64,000 bases of DNA, from assembly GCF_001968825.1 (NCBI RefSeq), contig NZ_MIEU01000016.1:62001-126000 (forward strand), in the 5' to 3' direction. This DNA comes from Tersicoccus sp. Bi-70 (lineage in GTDB: Bacteria > Actinomycetota > Actinomycetes > Actinomycetales > Micrococcaceae). A program made the position numbers and the translations under genes. This document shows positions 52,930-62,022 of the stretch, piece after piece (the first letter of the stretch is position 1; each line of letters starts with the position of its first letter). Below the pieces are notes generated by a model. That model was not told the DNA's origin, did no database searches, and was given only the letters and a program-made list of their open reading frames with translations.

Positions 52930-54198
52930 ATGAGCACGACCGCGACCACCACCGATCCTCGGACCGATCCCGACGCCGAGTACGCCCGTCAGCACGCCCG
53001 GTATGCGCCGGTGTTCGCCCGCATCGCCGACGACGCCCTGCAGCGGGACCAGGAGCGCACGCTTCCCCACGAGCCGGTGCGCTGGCTCGACGAAGCCGGG
53101 TTCGGCGCCCTGCGGGTCCCGGCCGAGCACGGGGGTGCCGGGGGGTCCGTGGAGACCGTGATCCGCCTGCTGGTCGATCTCGCCGCCGCGGACTCCAACG
53201 TCGCGCACCTCTACCGCTCCCACCTGGGCTTCACCGAGTCGCTGCGCTGGCAGCCGGCCCCCGTGCGCGAGCGCTGGTACGGCCGGATCGTCGCCGGCCA
53301 GACGGTCGGCAACGCCTCCACCGAGCGCGGCGGTAACGCCCTCGGCACCGTCAACACCACGCTCGGCCGGGACGCGGCCGGCGCCTGGCGGCTCAACGGC
53401 ACGAAGTACTACACGACCGGCACCATCTTCTCGGACCACACCCGGGTCAGCGCCGCCCTCGACGGCGTCCCGGGCCGCCGCTTCGCCGTCGTGCCCGTGA
53501 CGGCCGACGGCGTGCGGGTCGAGGACGACTGGGACGGCTTCGGGCAGAGGCTGACCGGCACCGGGACGGCCACGTTCACCGACGTGGTCGTCGACGAGCA
53601 GGACGTGCTGGACCGGGTCGTGGGCTCCGCCGAGGCGGTGCACGAGGCCGCGTTCTTCCAGCTCGTGCTGCTCGCGGTCCTGGCCGGGATCGCCCGCGCG
53701 GCCCGGGACGACGCCGCCACGATCGTGGCCGGCCGTACTCGCACCTTCAACACCGGCTCCGGTCTGCCCTTCCGGGAGGATCCGCTGATCCAGCAGGTGG
53801 TGGGCCGGATCGCCGCCGGGGCCTTCGCCGCGGAGGCCACCGTGATCGCCGCCGCGCGCAGCCTCGACCGGTCCCTGGTCGACGCCCCCGCCGCCACCGT
53901 CGTCGGCGGCGAACCGGAGCCGGCGACCCGCGCGCAGCTGCAGGCCGAGGTCGACGTCGAGCAGGCGCAGGTGACCGTGCCCGAGCTCGCCCTGACGGCC
54001 GCCCAGCAGCTGTTCGAGGCCTCCGGCGCGTCCGCGACGAGCACGCGCAAGGGGCTGGACCGGCACTGGCGCAACGCCCAGACGGTCGCCACCCACAACC
54101 CGGCGGTGTTCCGAGCCCGCGCCATCGGCGACTGGTTCGTCAACGGCACCCCGCCCGAGGGCCTGAACGCGATCGGCGACGCGCGGCCCTCGGCCTGA
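52930..54198 (+). CDS. acyl-CoA-dehydrogenase-fold flavin monooxygenase (DszC/SfnB-like)
   Basis: A 422-residue protein of the acyl-CoA dehydrogenase fold, but with features of the reduced-flavin-dependent monooxygenases DszC/SfnB: WRLNGTKYYTTGTIFSDH in place of the usual acyl-CoA site, the GFGQRLTGTGTATFTDVVVDE segment, and a C-terminal ASATSTRKGLDRHWRNAQTVATHNP helix. DszC and SfnB oxidise organosulfur compounds during sulfur starvation. The gene is preceded by a SAM-I riboswitch, which supports a sulfur-scavenging role. The precise substrate is unknown; a true acyl-CoA dehydrogenase is less likely. Confidence 0.9.
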   Translation: MSTTATTTDPRTDPDAEYARQHARYAPVFARIADDALQRDQERTLPHEPVRWLDEAGFGALRVPAEHGGAGGSVETVIRLLVDLAAADSNVAHLYRSHLGFTESLRWQPAPVRERWYGRIVAGQTVGNASTERGGNALGTVNTTLGRDAAGAWRLNGTKYYTTGTIFSDHTRVSAALDGVPGRRFAVVPVTADGVRVEDDWDGFGQRLTGTGTATFTDVVVDEQDVLDRVVGSAEAVHEAAFFQLVLLAVLAGIARAARDDAATIVAGRTRTFNTGSGLPFREDPLIQQVVGRIAAGAFAAEATVIAAARSLDRSLVDAPAATVVGGEPEPATRAQLQAEVDVEQAQVTVPELALTAAQQLFEASGASATSTRKGLDRHWRNAQTVATHNPAVFRARAIGDWFVNGTPPEGLNAIGDARPSA

Positions 54199-54320
54199 AC
54201 ACCGCGTCGCCTGCCGCCGCACGGCGTCGGTGTGCGGTCCGTGTGTCGCCCGGTCCTCACCCGCGGGGGGCCGAGCACGCCGACGTCGCGCATCGACCGC
54301 GGGCGGCGTTGAATGAGGTC

Positions 54321-54872
54321 ATGACGGATCAAGCGCAGGACCAGGGGCGGACCACGGCAGCACCGGGCGGTACCGGGGTGGGGACGACACGGCTCGACGA
54401 CGACGAGCTGGCCCCGTACCTGGTGCACCACCTGCTCGCGGCCGCCTCGGGGGTGCGGTTGTTCCGGACGGTGAGCGGGACGTGGCGGGGCACCGAGCAC
54501 GGGCCGGCGCTGCGGCGGCTGACGGCGGACGTGGACGCCGACCGACGGGAGCTCGCGAGCCTGGTGCACCGCCTCGGTTACCGGGTGCCGCCGGTCCGGC
54601 GGGTGCTCGGCATCGGCTCGGCCGTCGTCGCCCGCCTCGACCCGATCAACCCGCTGCGGCGGCGCGGCACGCAGTCGGCCCAGATGGAGCTCGAGGCGCT
54701 GGAGTCCGCCGTGGACATGAAGGAATCCCTGTGGGACACCCTGCTGGCGCTGCCGGGCGGCACCGGCCTCGACCGGGCGGCGCTGCAGCGGCTGCAGGAC
54801 CGCGCCGGTGATCAGCGGGAACGGCTGACGGCGATCCGCCGCGCGACCGCTGCGGCCCGCTTCCTGCGTTGA
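54321..54872 (+). CDS. hypothetical helical protein
   Basis: A 183-residue, mostly helical protein (ELAPYLVHHLLAAASGVRLFRTVS, LRRLTADVDADRRELASLVHRLGY, LEALESAVDMKESLWDTLLAL), arranged like a four-helix bundle. I do not recognise the family. Hydrophilic ends and an ATG with GAGG before it support translation. It is a separate gene between the riboswitch-controlled enzyme and the convergent acetyltransferase. Confidence 0.65.
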   Translation: MTDQAQDQGRTTAAPGGTGVGTTRLDDDELAPYLVHHLLAAASGVRLFRTVSGTWRGTEHGPALRRLTADVDADRRELASLVHRLGYRVPPVRRVLGIGSAVVARLDPINPLRRRGTQSAQMELEALESAVDMKESLWDTLLALPGGTGLDRAALQRLQDRAGDQRERLTAIRRATAAARFLR

Positions 54873-54909
54873 GGGCGCCGGGAAGCCGACGCTGCCGGGA
54901 AGAGGCCGC

Positions 54910-55746
54910 CTAGAACAGGACGGTGGCGAACCGGCCGACCGGGGCGAAGCCCACGTGGTCGTAGACGGCGCGGGCGCGGGTGTTGAAGTCGTTGACGTAG
55001 AGGCTGACGACGGGGGCCCGGCGCCGGGCCAGGGTGACGACATCGGCCATGAAACCGGCGGCCAGGCCCTGCCCGCGGTGCCGGGGGTTGACCCACACAC
55101 CCTGCACCTGGCTGGCGTGCGCGCTGATCGTGCCCAGATCGGCCTTGAACACGATGTCGCCGTTCCGGTCTCGGTGGATCAGGCACTGGCCGGCCGCGAT
55201 GAACCCGCGCACCCGCTCGCGGTAGGACTGCTCCCCCGCCTGCAGCGGGCTGTACCCGACCTCCTCGGTGAACATGTCCACGGAGGCCGGCAGCACGACG
55301 TCGAAGTCGTCCTGGCCGGCGAGGCGCACCAGGCCGGGACCGCGCACGGGCACGTCGGGCCCGACGGCGAGCAACGGCTGATCCGGCCGGACGTCGAACG
55401 GGTGCGGACTGCGCCCCTTGATGGCGTCCCACAGCGGCAGCACCGCCTCGGCGGGACCGAAGATCGAGGAGAATCGGCGGCGCAGCGCGACGAGCGCGTC
55501 CGCCAGGGGTTCCGCGACCGCGGCGGTGGCGCCGACGGGCACGACGTTCGCCCCCGCCCAGCACGCGGCGGTCAACCGGCCGCCGTCGACGTGCCCGAGG
55601 ATCCGCCCGGTTCCGGCGACGATGCCGCGGGAACCGAGCTGGGAGTCGAGGAAGATGTTCGCCACGGGGTCCGCGGCGACGAGTTCGCGCAGGGCAGCCG
55701 TATCCGCGGCACCGAGCTCGCGGACACCGTCGACGCCGACCGGCAC
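54910..55746 (-). CDS. GNAT N-acetyltransferase with DUF4081 N-terminal domain
   Basis: A 278-residue protein. The N-terminal half (ELGAADTAALRELVAADPVANIFLDSQL) matches DUF4081; the C-terminal half is a GNAT domain with the acetyl-CoA loop QGVWVNPRHRGQGLAAGFM and SLYVNDFNTRARAVYDHVGF. This protein follows ispG in many actinobacteria. The GTG at 55746 is the first start after the ispG stop but has no clear Shine-Dalgarno, so initiation inside ispG is possible. The substrate is unknown. Confidence 0.88.
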   Translation of the reverse strand: MPVGVDGVRELGAADTAALRELVAADPVANIFLDSQLGSRGIVAGTGRILGHVDGGRLTAACWAGANVVPVGATAAVAEPLADALVALRRRFSSIFGPAEAVLPLWDAIKGRSPHPFDVRPDQPLLAVGPDVPVRGPGLVRLAGQDDFDVVLPASVDMFTEEVGYSPLQAGEQSYRERVRGFIAAGQCLIHRDRNGDIVFKADLGTISAHASQVQGVWVNPRHRGQGLAAGFMADVVTLARRRAPVVSLYVNDFNTRARAVYDHVGFAPVGRFATVLF

Positions 55747-55759
55747 GGGGGCGCTCAGC

Positions 55760-56926
55760 TCAGCTGACGCTGACCACGGGGCTGCCCGCGACGGCGTCCT
55801 CGCCACCGGTCTCCCCCATCTCCTCGGCGATGCGCATCGCCTCGTCGATCAGGGTCTCGACGATCTGGTCCTCGGGCACGGTCTTGACGACCTCGCCCTT
55901 GACGAAGATCTGGCCCTTGCCGTTGCCCGACGCGACGCCGAGGTCGGCCTCACGGGCCTCCCCCGGGCCGTTGACGACGCAGCCCATGACGGCCACGCGC
56001 AGCGGCACGGTCAGGCCCTCGAGCCCCTCGGTCACCTTGTCCGCCAGCGTGTAGACGTCGACCTGCGCACGCCCACAGGACGGGCAGGAGACGATCTCGA
56101 GCTTGCGCGGCCGCAGGTTCAGCGACTGCAGGATCTGCGCGCCGACCTTGACCTCCTCGACCGGCGGGGCGGAGAGGGAGACGCGGATGGTGTCGCCGAT
56201 GCCCTGCGAGAGCAGCGCCCCGAACGCGGTGGCGGACTTGATGGTGCCCTGGAACGCCGGGCCGGCCTCGGTCACGCCGAGGTGCAGCGGCCAGTCACCG
56301 CGCTGCGCGAGCAGCTCGTACGCCCGCACCATGATGACGGGGTCGTTGTGCTTGACGGAGATCTTGAAGTCGTGGAAGTCGTGCTCCTCGAACAGGGAGG
56401 CCTCCCACACGGCCGACTCGACGAGCGCCTCGGGCGTCGCCTTGCCGTACTTGTCCATGATCCGCTTGTCCAGGGAGCCGGCGTTGACGCCGATCCGGAT
56501 CGACGTGCCGTGGTCCTTCGCCGCCTGGGCGATCTCCTTGACCTGGTCGTCGAACTTGCGGATGTTGCCCGGGTTGACGCGGACCGCGGCGCAGCCGGCC
56601 TCGATCGCCGCGTACACGTACTTGGGCTGGAAGTGGATGTCGGCGATCACGGGGATCTGCGACTTCTTCGCGATGATCGGCAGCGCGTCCGCGTCGTCCT
56701 GGCTCGGGCACGCAACGCGGACGATGTCGCAGCCCGACGCCGTGAGTTCGGCGATCTGCTGCAGGGTCGCGTTGATGTCGGTGGTCGGCGTCGTCGTCAT
56801 GGACTGGACGCTGACCGGAGAATCCGACCCGACGCCGACGCTGCCCACCTTGATCTGGCGGGTCTTCCGGCGCGGTGCGAGCACCGGCGGCGGTGAAGCG
56901 GGCATTCCCAGGCTGACCGAGGTCAA
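55760..56926 (-). CDS. ispG: 4-hydroxy-3-methylbut-2-enyl-diphosphate synthase
   Basis: IspG (GcpE) catalyses the penultimate step of the MEP isoprenoid pathway using a [4Fe-4S] cluster. The 388-residue protein has [48 protein letters not shown] and the cluster ligands in SCPSCGR and [18 protein letters not shown]. The start is a TTG at 56926 with GGAGAG 5 bases before it; an ATG seven codons later is the alternative. It follows rseP and precedes the DUF4081 acetyltransferase. Confidence 0.96.
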   Translation of the reverse strand: MTSVSLGMPASPPPVLAPRRKTRQIKVGSVGVGSDSPVSVQSMTTTPTTDINATLQQIAELTASGCDIVRVACPSQDDADALPIIAKKSQIPVIADIHFQPKYVYAAIEAGCAAVRVNPGNIRKFDDQVKEIAQAAKDHGTSIRIGVNAGSLDKRIMDKYGKATPEALVESAVWEASLFEEHDFHDFKISVKHNDPVIMVRAYELLAQRGDWPLHLGVTEAGPAFQGTIKSATAFGALLSQGIGDTIRVSLSAPPVEEVKVGAQILQSLNLRPRKLEIVSCPSCGRAQVDVYTLADKVTEGLEGLTVPLRVAVMGCVVNGPGEAREADLGVASGNGKGQIFVKGEVVKTVPEDQIVETLIDEAMRIAEEMGETGGEDAVAGSPVVSVS

Positions 56927-57043
56927 AGTCTCTCCTCATGGATCGGTGGACCGACGTCCATTATCCCCCCGTGGACATTCGGCGCCGCCCCGGCGGGCGG
57001 ATCGTTCGCCAGCAGCGTGGACGGGCAGCGTGGACGAACGGCG

Positions 57044-58381
57044 TCAGAACAGGTTCACGGGCTTGACGATGTCGGCGAAGATCAGCAGCGCGCCCATCAC
57101 GAGCAGCAGGCCCGCCACCACGTACGTCACCGGCATCAGCTTCGCGATGTCGACGGGGCCCGGGTCACGCCGGCGGAACATCTTCGCGAACCCGCGGCGC
57201 ACGGCCTCCCACAGGGCGCCGGCGACGTGGCCGCCGTCGAGCGGCAGCAGCGGGATGAGGTTGAACACGAACAGGGCGATGTTGACGCTGCCGACCAGCC
57301 CGATCAGCCCGGCGATCTTGGACTGGACGTCGATCCGGTCCGTCGCGGCGACCTCCCCGGCGATGCGGCCGACCCCGACGACGCTCATCGGCCCGTTCGG
57401 GTTCCGTGGCGCGCTGGTGAAGGCGGCCTGGCCGACCTCGACCATCCGCTGGGGCAGGTGCAGCACGACGCCGACGACGGCGCCGACGTTCTGCGCGACC
57501 ATGGGCGGCACCTCGGTGATCGGCTGCGGCACCATCCGCTGCACGGGCCCGATGCCGACGAATCCGGCCCGTGTCGTCCGCACCTCGTTGTTCGCGTCGC
57601 GCACCGGCTGGCCTTTCGCGTCCAGGACCGAGACGTCGTTGATGACCGGGGTGATGGTCGCGTTCGTGCGCGTGCCGTTCCGCTCGACGACGATCGGCAC
57701 CGTCTTCCCGGCGCTGTCCCGGATCAGGGTGGTCAGCTGGTTCCAGGACGTGACGTCGGCGCCGGCGAAGCCGACGATGGTGTCGCCGGGCTGCAGCTTC
57801 GCGGCGACCGCGGGCGACGGCTTGTCGGTGGCCAGGCACGAGGTCTGCCCGGTGCGCTGCTGCTGCTCCGCGGTGACCACGCACTGGCTGAGGCTGCCGA
57901 CCGTCGTCGTCGGCTGCGCGGTGCCGAAGCCCATCACCAGGATGCCGATCATCACCGTCCCGATCAGCAGGTTCATGAACGGACCGCCGAGCATGATGAC
58001 GATCCGCTTCCACACGGGCAGCCGGTAGAACATGCGGTTCTCGTCACCGGGCTGCAGCTCGGCCGCGGAGGCCCGGCGGGCGTCGTCGGCCATGCTCTGG
58101 AAGACGCCGGTGGTCGAGGCGCGCACCCGGCCGTCCTCGCGGGCCGGCGGGTACATGCCGATCATCGCGATGTAGCCGCCCGCGGGGATCAGCTTGAAGC
58201 CGTACTCGGTCTCGCCGCGGCGGAAGGAGAACACGGTGCGGCCGAAGCCGATCATGTACTGGGTGACCCGGACGCCGAAGAGCTTGGCGGGCACCAGGTG
58301 ACCGACCTCGTGCAGCGCGATCGAGAGGATGACGCCGACGACCACGACGAGCACGCCGAGGATGAAGAGCACTACAGTCAT
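57044..58381 (-). CDS. site-2 intramembrane metalloprotease (RseP/Rip1 type)
   Basis: A 445-residue M50 protease with the zinc motif HEVGHL in its first membrane helix, an RseP-type PDZ domain (QPGDTIVGFAGADVTSWNQLTTLI) and the second motif NLIPLLPLDGGHVAGAL, which supplies the third zinc ligand. Such proteases cleave anti-sigma factors and other membrane substrates. The position between dxr and ispG is conserved in actinobacteria (Rip1 of mycobacteria). Confidence 0.95.
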   Translation of the reverse strand: MTVVLFILGVLVVVVGVILSIALHEVGHLVPAKLFGVRVTQYMIGFGRTVFSFRRGETEYGFKLIPAGGYIAMIGMYPPAREDGRVRASTTGVFQSMADDARRASAAELQPGDENRMFYRLPVWKRIVIMLGGPFMNLLIGTVMIGILVMGFGTAQPTTTVGSLSQCVVTAEQQQRTGQTSCLATDKPSPAVAAKLQPGDTIVGFAGADVTSWNQLTTLIRDSAGKTVPIVVERNGTRTNATITPVINDVSVLDAKGQPVRDANNEVRTTRAGFVGIGPVQRMVPQPITEVPPMVAQNVGAVVGVVLHLPQRMVEVGQAAFTSAPRNPNGPMSVVGVGRIAGEVAATDRIDVQSKIAGLIGLVGSVNIALFVFNLIPLLPLDGGHVAGALWEAVRRGFAKMFRRRDPGPVDIAKLMPVTYVVAGLLLVMGALLIFADIVKPVNLF

Positions 58382-58445
58382 GGCCGTCCTGCGGGGTCGT
58401 TCGGTCGGGAGGAGACGTTCGGCCGGGGCCGAGCAGCGGTGGTGA

Positions 58446-59702
58446 TCAGAGCGAGCCGAGCAGCTGGTGGGTGCGGGCCCGGGCCCAGCGTTCGGCCTCA
58501 AGAACAGTATCCACGCTCAACTGCCCGTCCGCCCGGTGTTCGCTGAGCACCCGCTCGATGGTCTCCGTGATGGTGAGGAAGCCGATGCGACCGGCGTGGA
58601 ACGCCTCGACGCACTCCTCGTTCGCGGCGTTGTAGACGGCGGGATACGTGGACCCGGCGGCCCCCGCCCTGCGAGCGAGCACGACGGCGGGGAACGCCTC
58701 GTCGTCGAGCGGCTCGAACCGCCAGTCCGCGGCCCTCGTCCAGTCGATCGGCTCCTCGGCGTCCGGCACGCGGTCCGGCCAGCCCAGCCCCAGGGCGATC
58801 GGCACCGCCATCGTCGGCTTCCCGATCTGCGCGACCACGGCGCCGTCGACGAACTCGACCATCGAGTGGATGTACTGCTGGGGGTGGACGACGACGTCGA
58901 TCGCGTCCATCGGCACGTCGAAGAGCAGGTGCGCCTCGATCACCTCGAGGCCCTTGTTGACCAGGGTCGCCGAGTTGGTGGTGATGACGCGGCCCATGGC
59001 GAAGTTGGGGTGGGCGAGGGCCTCGGCCGGGGTCACGTCCCGCAGCTGCTCCCGGCTGCGGCCGCGGAACGGACCACCACTGGCCGTGACGACGAGGCGG
59101 CGCACCTCCCCCGCGGTCCCGGCCCGCAGGCTCTGGGCGATGGCGCTGTGCTCGCTGTCCACGGGCACCAGCTGGCCGGGCGCGGCCTTCGCCGTCACCA
59201 GCGTCCCACCGACGATGAGCGACTCCTTGTTCGCCAGGGCGAGGGTGGACCCGGCCTCGAGCGCCGCCAGGGTGGGCCGCAGGCCGATGGACCCGGTGAT
59301 CCCGTTGAGGACGACGTCGGCGCCGACGCCGGCGATCCGGGTGGCGGCGTCGGGACCGTGCTCGATCTGGGGCCGGTGCTGGCCGGCCCGCCCGGCGGCG
59401 CGGGCGGCGTCGTCGATCGCGTCCTGCAGGGCCACGGGGTCGCCCGCGGCGATCCCCACCGCCTCGGCACGCACGGCGACGACCTGCTCGGCGAGCGCCG
59501 TCAGGTTCCCGCCGCCGGCCGCCAGTGCCGTCACGCGGAACCGGTCCGGGTTGGCGCGGACGACGTCGACGGCCTGCGTGCCGATGGAGCCGGTGGAGCC
59601 GAGCAGGCTCACGGTGCGGCGCTGCGGCCCGACGCCGGTCCCCGGGCCGTGGGATGGGGTGCGGCCGGGGGGCGTTCGGTCGTGGTCGCGGGAGTCGGGC
59701 AT
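58446..59702 (-). CDS. dxr: 1-deoxy-D-xylulose-5-phosphate reductoisomerase
   Basis: Dxr (IspC) makes MEP from DXP with NADPH, the first committed step of the non-mevalonate pathway. The 418-residue protein has the NADPH motif [35 protein letters not shown], the metal/substrate segment [25 protein letters not shown] and [16 protein letters not shown] ~25-residue Pro/Gly-rich N-terminal extension precedes the Rossmann fold. With rseP and ispG it forms the conserved cluster. Confidence 0.96.
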   Translation of the reverse strand: MPDSRDHDRTPPGRTPSHGPGTGVGPQRRTVSLLGSTGSIGTQAVDVVRANPDRFRVTALAAGGGNLTALAEQVVAVRAEAVGIAAGDPVALQDAIDDAARAAGRAGQHRPQIEHGPDAATRIAGVGADVVLNGITGSIGLRPTLAALEAGSTLALANKESLIVGGTLVTAKAAPGQLVPVDSEHSAIAQSLRAGTAGEVRRLVVTASGGPFRGRSREQLRDVTPAEALAHPNFAMGRVITTNSATLVNKGLEVIEAHLLFDVPMDAIDVVVHPQQYIHSMVEFVDGAVVAQIGKPTMAVPIALGLGWPDRVPDAEEPIDWTRAADWRFEPLDDEAFPAVVLARRAGAAGSTYPAVYNAANEECVEAFHAGRIGFLTITETIERVLSEHRADGQLSVDTVLEAERWARARTHQLLGSL

Positions 59703-59846
59703 CCGTTCAGTATGCCGCGATGCCGGCCGCCGGACCGTCACGCGTGACCCAGCTCGCCCTCGACGGGAGGCCGCCTGGAGGACTGCCGCCGAGCGGAACC
59801 GCGACCCTTCTCCGCGACCCACCGACGCGCCCCTCGGCGGCCGGCC
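59703..59846. other. non-coding gap between dxr and the TauE-like gene
   Basis: 144 bases between a minus-strand stop (59847) and the dxr start. It would hold the dxr promoter; I see no clear hexamers or strong hairpin. Confidence 0.35.
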
Positions 59847-60590
59847 TCAGAGGTCCGTGAGCCCCTTCACCAGGATCGAGACGGCGCCGAGGTAGGCGAT
59901 GGTGATGACGATGCGGCGGGCGGCGGCCGCGGGCACGTGCGGAGCGACCCGCTGACCCACGAGCAGGCCGCCCGCGGTGCAGGCGAGGATCGCCAGCCAC
60001 TGCCAGGGTTCCAGGCCCGGCATCCGGCCGCCGGAGGCGATCCACTTGGCGCCGAGCGAGCACAGTCCGAGGGTGAGGAAGAAGGGCTGCAGGGTGGCCG
60101 CGAACGAGCGGTGCGGCCAGCGGCTGAGCATCGCGTACACGCTGACGGCGGGGCCGCCGATCCCGGCGGCGGCGTTCATCGCCCCGGACGCGACGCCGCT
60201 GACCACGAGCGTCACCGGGCCGGAGAGGACGACGTCGGTGTGAGTCAGCAGCACGGAGACGGTCAGCGCGACGATCAGCAGCGCGCCGATGGAGATCTCC
60301 AGGACGGGTCCGGGCAGGTGCGCGGCCAGCACGGCGCCGGGGACGATCCCGATCAGGGCGCAGCCGGCGAGCGCGGCGTACCGGCGCCACTCGATGTCGC
60401 GCCGCACGAGCGGGACGGCCATCGCGGCGGAGACGGCCGCACACAGATTGACGATCATCACCCCGTCGAAGGCGCCGAGGACGAGGACGAGCACCGGGGA
60501 GACGACGAGGGCGAACCCGAGCCCGGAGATGCGTTGCGCGAGGGCCCCGACGGCGGCGGCGACGAGGACGAGGGCGAACACCCGCGTCAC
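59847..60590 (-). CDS. TauE/SafE family permease
   Basis: A 247-residue membrane protein with about eight helices. The core GLGFALVVSPVLVLVLGAFDGVMIVNLCAAV and SGVASGAMNAAAGIGGPAVSVYA fits the TauE/SafE family, anion exporters. The GTG start at 60590 lacks a clear Shine-Dalgarno. Sequence is distinct from the family member at 47623, so they are not recent duplicates. Confidence 0.88.
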   Translation of the reverse strand: MTRVFALVLVAAAVGALAQRISGLGFALVVSPVLVLVLGAFDGVMIVNLCAAVSAAMAVPLVRRDIEWRRYAALAGCALIGIVPGAVLAAHLPGPVLEISIGALLIVALTVSVLLTHTDVVLSGPVTLVVSGVASGAMNAAAGIGGPAVSVYAMLSRWPHRSFAATLQPFFLTLGLCSLGAKWIASGGRMPGLEPWQWLAILACTAGGLLVGQRVAPHVPAAAARRIVITIAYLGAVSILVKGLTDL

Positions 60591-60638
60591 TCTACCGACG
60601 CACCCCGGCCGCCCCTCTCCCCCGCGACCCCACGCGAC

Positions 60639-60709
60639 GCCAGCTCGTCAACAGATGCTCCATCGTGGGTCCCGGAGGGCCCGGATGGGACATCTATTGA
60701 CGAGCTGGC
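60639..60709. repeat. 71-bp dispersed palindromic element, copy D
   Basis: The left arm GCCAGCTCGTCAACAGATG and the complement of the right arm GCCAGCTCGTCAATAGATG agree at all but one of 19 positions; the arms continue as CTCCATC and TCCCATC. A GC-rich central hairpin lies between. It is placed 19 bases after the stop of the DUF1059-like gene. Confidence 0.85.
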
Positions 60710-60728
60710 GAGGTGGGTTTTCGGTCCG

Positions 60729-60965
60729 TCAGGACTCGGACAGGCCCGCGAACGACGCCTTGACGTCGTGGTACCAGCTCATCGACTGGCGGGGGTGCCG
60801 CCAGCGGCCCTTCATCGCGTCCCGCGCCTCCTGGTGCGTGGCATCCCCGGCCTTGACGGCCTCCTTGAGGTGGCGGTCCTGCGCCTTGATGACGTCGTCG
60901 GCGGTGTCGCCGCGGTGCGTCAGGTCGCAGGGGCCTCCGAGCTGGCGGCAGGTCATCGTCTTCAT
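60729..60965 (-). CDS. DUF1059-like small protein
   Basis: A 78-residue protein beginning MKTMTCRQLGGPCDLTHRG, with DTADDVIKAQDRHLKEAV, the pattern of the small DUF1059 family (CxxLGxxCDFxxxG followed by an EEV...H helix). The C-terminal ~30 residues (MKGRWRHPRQSMSWYHDVKA) are an extension. GGAG lies 7 bases before the ATG. Function is unknown; it follows the ECF sigma factor gene on the same strand and ends ahead of element copy D. Confidence 0.65.
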   Translation of the reverse strand: MKTMTCRQLGGPCDLTHRGDTADDVIKAQDRHLKEAVKAGDATHQEARDAMKGRWRHPRQSMSWYHDVKASFAGLSES

Positions 60966-61109
60966 GGTCGGCTCCGTTCGAGCGGGTGGGTCGTCGTACA
61001 CCCTGATGACGATCGAGGATCCCGAAGTGTGACCAGCGGCCGCGACCGGCCGTCGTGACGGGAGCTGTCACCCCGCGTCGTCACTCACCGACCGGGTGGG
61101 ATCCGCCCG
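60966..61109. other. non-coding gap between ECF sigma and DUF1059-like genes
   Basis: 144 bases with the DUF1059-like Shine-Dalgarno at one end. No strong hairpin or known promoter motif is visible. Confidence 0.35.
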
Positions 61110-61973
61110 TCAGGCGAAGTCCGCGCCCCGCCGGCGCCGTACCCGGGCGAGCACGGCGGCGTCGGCGCGGAAGGTGATCTCGCGGACCTGACCGTCGAGC
61201 ACCGTGAAGTCGAAGAACACCGCGGCCCGGCCCCGGTGGTACCAGGCCGACCCCGGGCCGTCGCCGACGAAGACGGGCAGCGCGGCCTGGGCGCTGCCGT
61301 TGAAGAAGGCGGCGACGGCGTCGCGACCCTCGATCCGCTCGGGGGTGCCGGCGAGCACGGCGGCCTCGTCCGCGGTGATCCGGGCGTCGGGTGCGAGCAG
61401 GGCGACGAGGCGGCCGAGCTCGCCCTCGCGGGCCGCCGCCATGAAGGCGTCCACCACCTCCCACGCGGCCGGACGGTGATCCTCGCGAGCCGACGACGAC
61501 GGCTGCGCCACCTTGGCCCGGGCGCGCGAGGCCAGCTTCCGGGCGGCCACCGGCGAGGTGTCGAGGATGCCGGCGATGGCGGGGAAGTCGACGGCGAACG
61601 AGTCGTGCAGGACGAAGGCGACCCGTTCGGCCGGGCTGAGCCGGTCCAGCACCACGCCGAGCGCGCCGCCGACGGCGTCGGTCAGAACGGCGGCGTCGGC
61701 CGGGTCCGGCACGACGGCGGTCTCCTCGAGCGAGTCGGACGGCGCGGTCGTGTCGACCGGGACCGCCACCCGCGCCTTCAACCGGTCCAGGCACAGCCGG
61801 GTGGTGACCGTCGTCAGCCAAGCGGGCAGGTTCTCGACCGGCCCGTCGGCGGTGTGCATGCGCAACCAGGCCTGCTGGACCACGTCCTCCGCCTCGACCG
61901 GGTCGCCGAGGACCCGCGCCGCGACCCGCAGCAGGCGGGGGCGTTCGTGCTCGAACTCGCTCGTCGCGTCCAC
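61110..61973 (-). CDS. ECF RNA polymerase sigma factor with C-terminal SnoaL-like domain (SigJ/ECF41-like)
   Basis: A 287-residue sigma factor: region 2 (RLLRVAARVLGDPVEAEDVVQQAWLRM), region 4 (LDRLSPAERVAFVLHDSFAVDFPAIAGILDTSPVAARKLASRARAKV) and a ~115-residue C-terminal NTF2/SnoaL-like domain (VVDAFMAAAREGELGRLVALLAPDARI ... AWYHRGRAAVFFDFTVLDG). Such SigJ/ECF41-type factors carry their regulatory domain fused and usually lack an anti-sigma partner; none is next to it. The GTG start has GGGAGG before it. Known partners (COE/carboxymuconolactone decarboxylase genes) are absent; the neighbour is a DUF1059-like gene. Confidence 0.92.
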   Translation of the reverse strand: MDATSEFEHERPRLLRVAARVLGDPVEAEDVVQQAWLRMHTADGPVENLPAWLTTVTTRLCLDRLKARVAVPVDTTAPSDSLEETAVVPDPADAAVLTDAVGGALGVVLDRLSPAERVAFVLHDSFAVDFPAIAGILDTSPVAARKLASRARAKVAQPSSSAREDHRPAAWEVVDAFMAAAREGELGRLVALLAPDARITADEAAVLAGTPERIEGRDAVAAFFNGSAQAALPVFVGDGPGSAWYHRGRAAVFFDFTVLDGQVREITFRADAAVLARVRRRRGADFA

Positions 61974-62022
61974 GCGTGCCCCTCCCTGTCCGGTCTCTGC
62001 TGTGCGGTCTCTCCGAACCGGA

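Noticed and set aside
47623-60590. The two TauE-like permeases as a recent duplication
   Set aside because: Their motifs differ in sequence and order and they sit in unrelated contexts; they look like distant family members.
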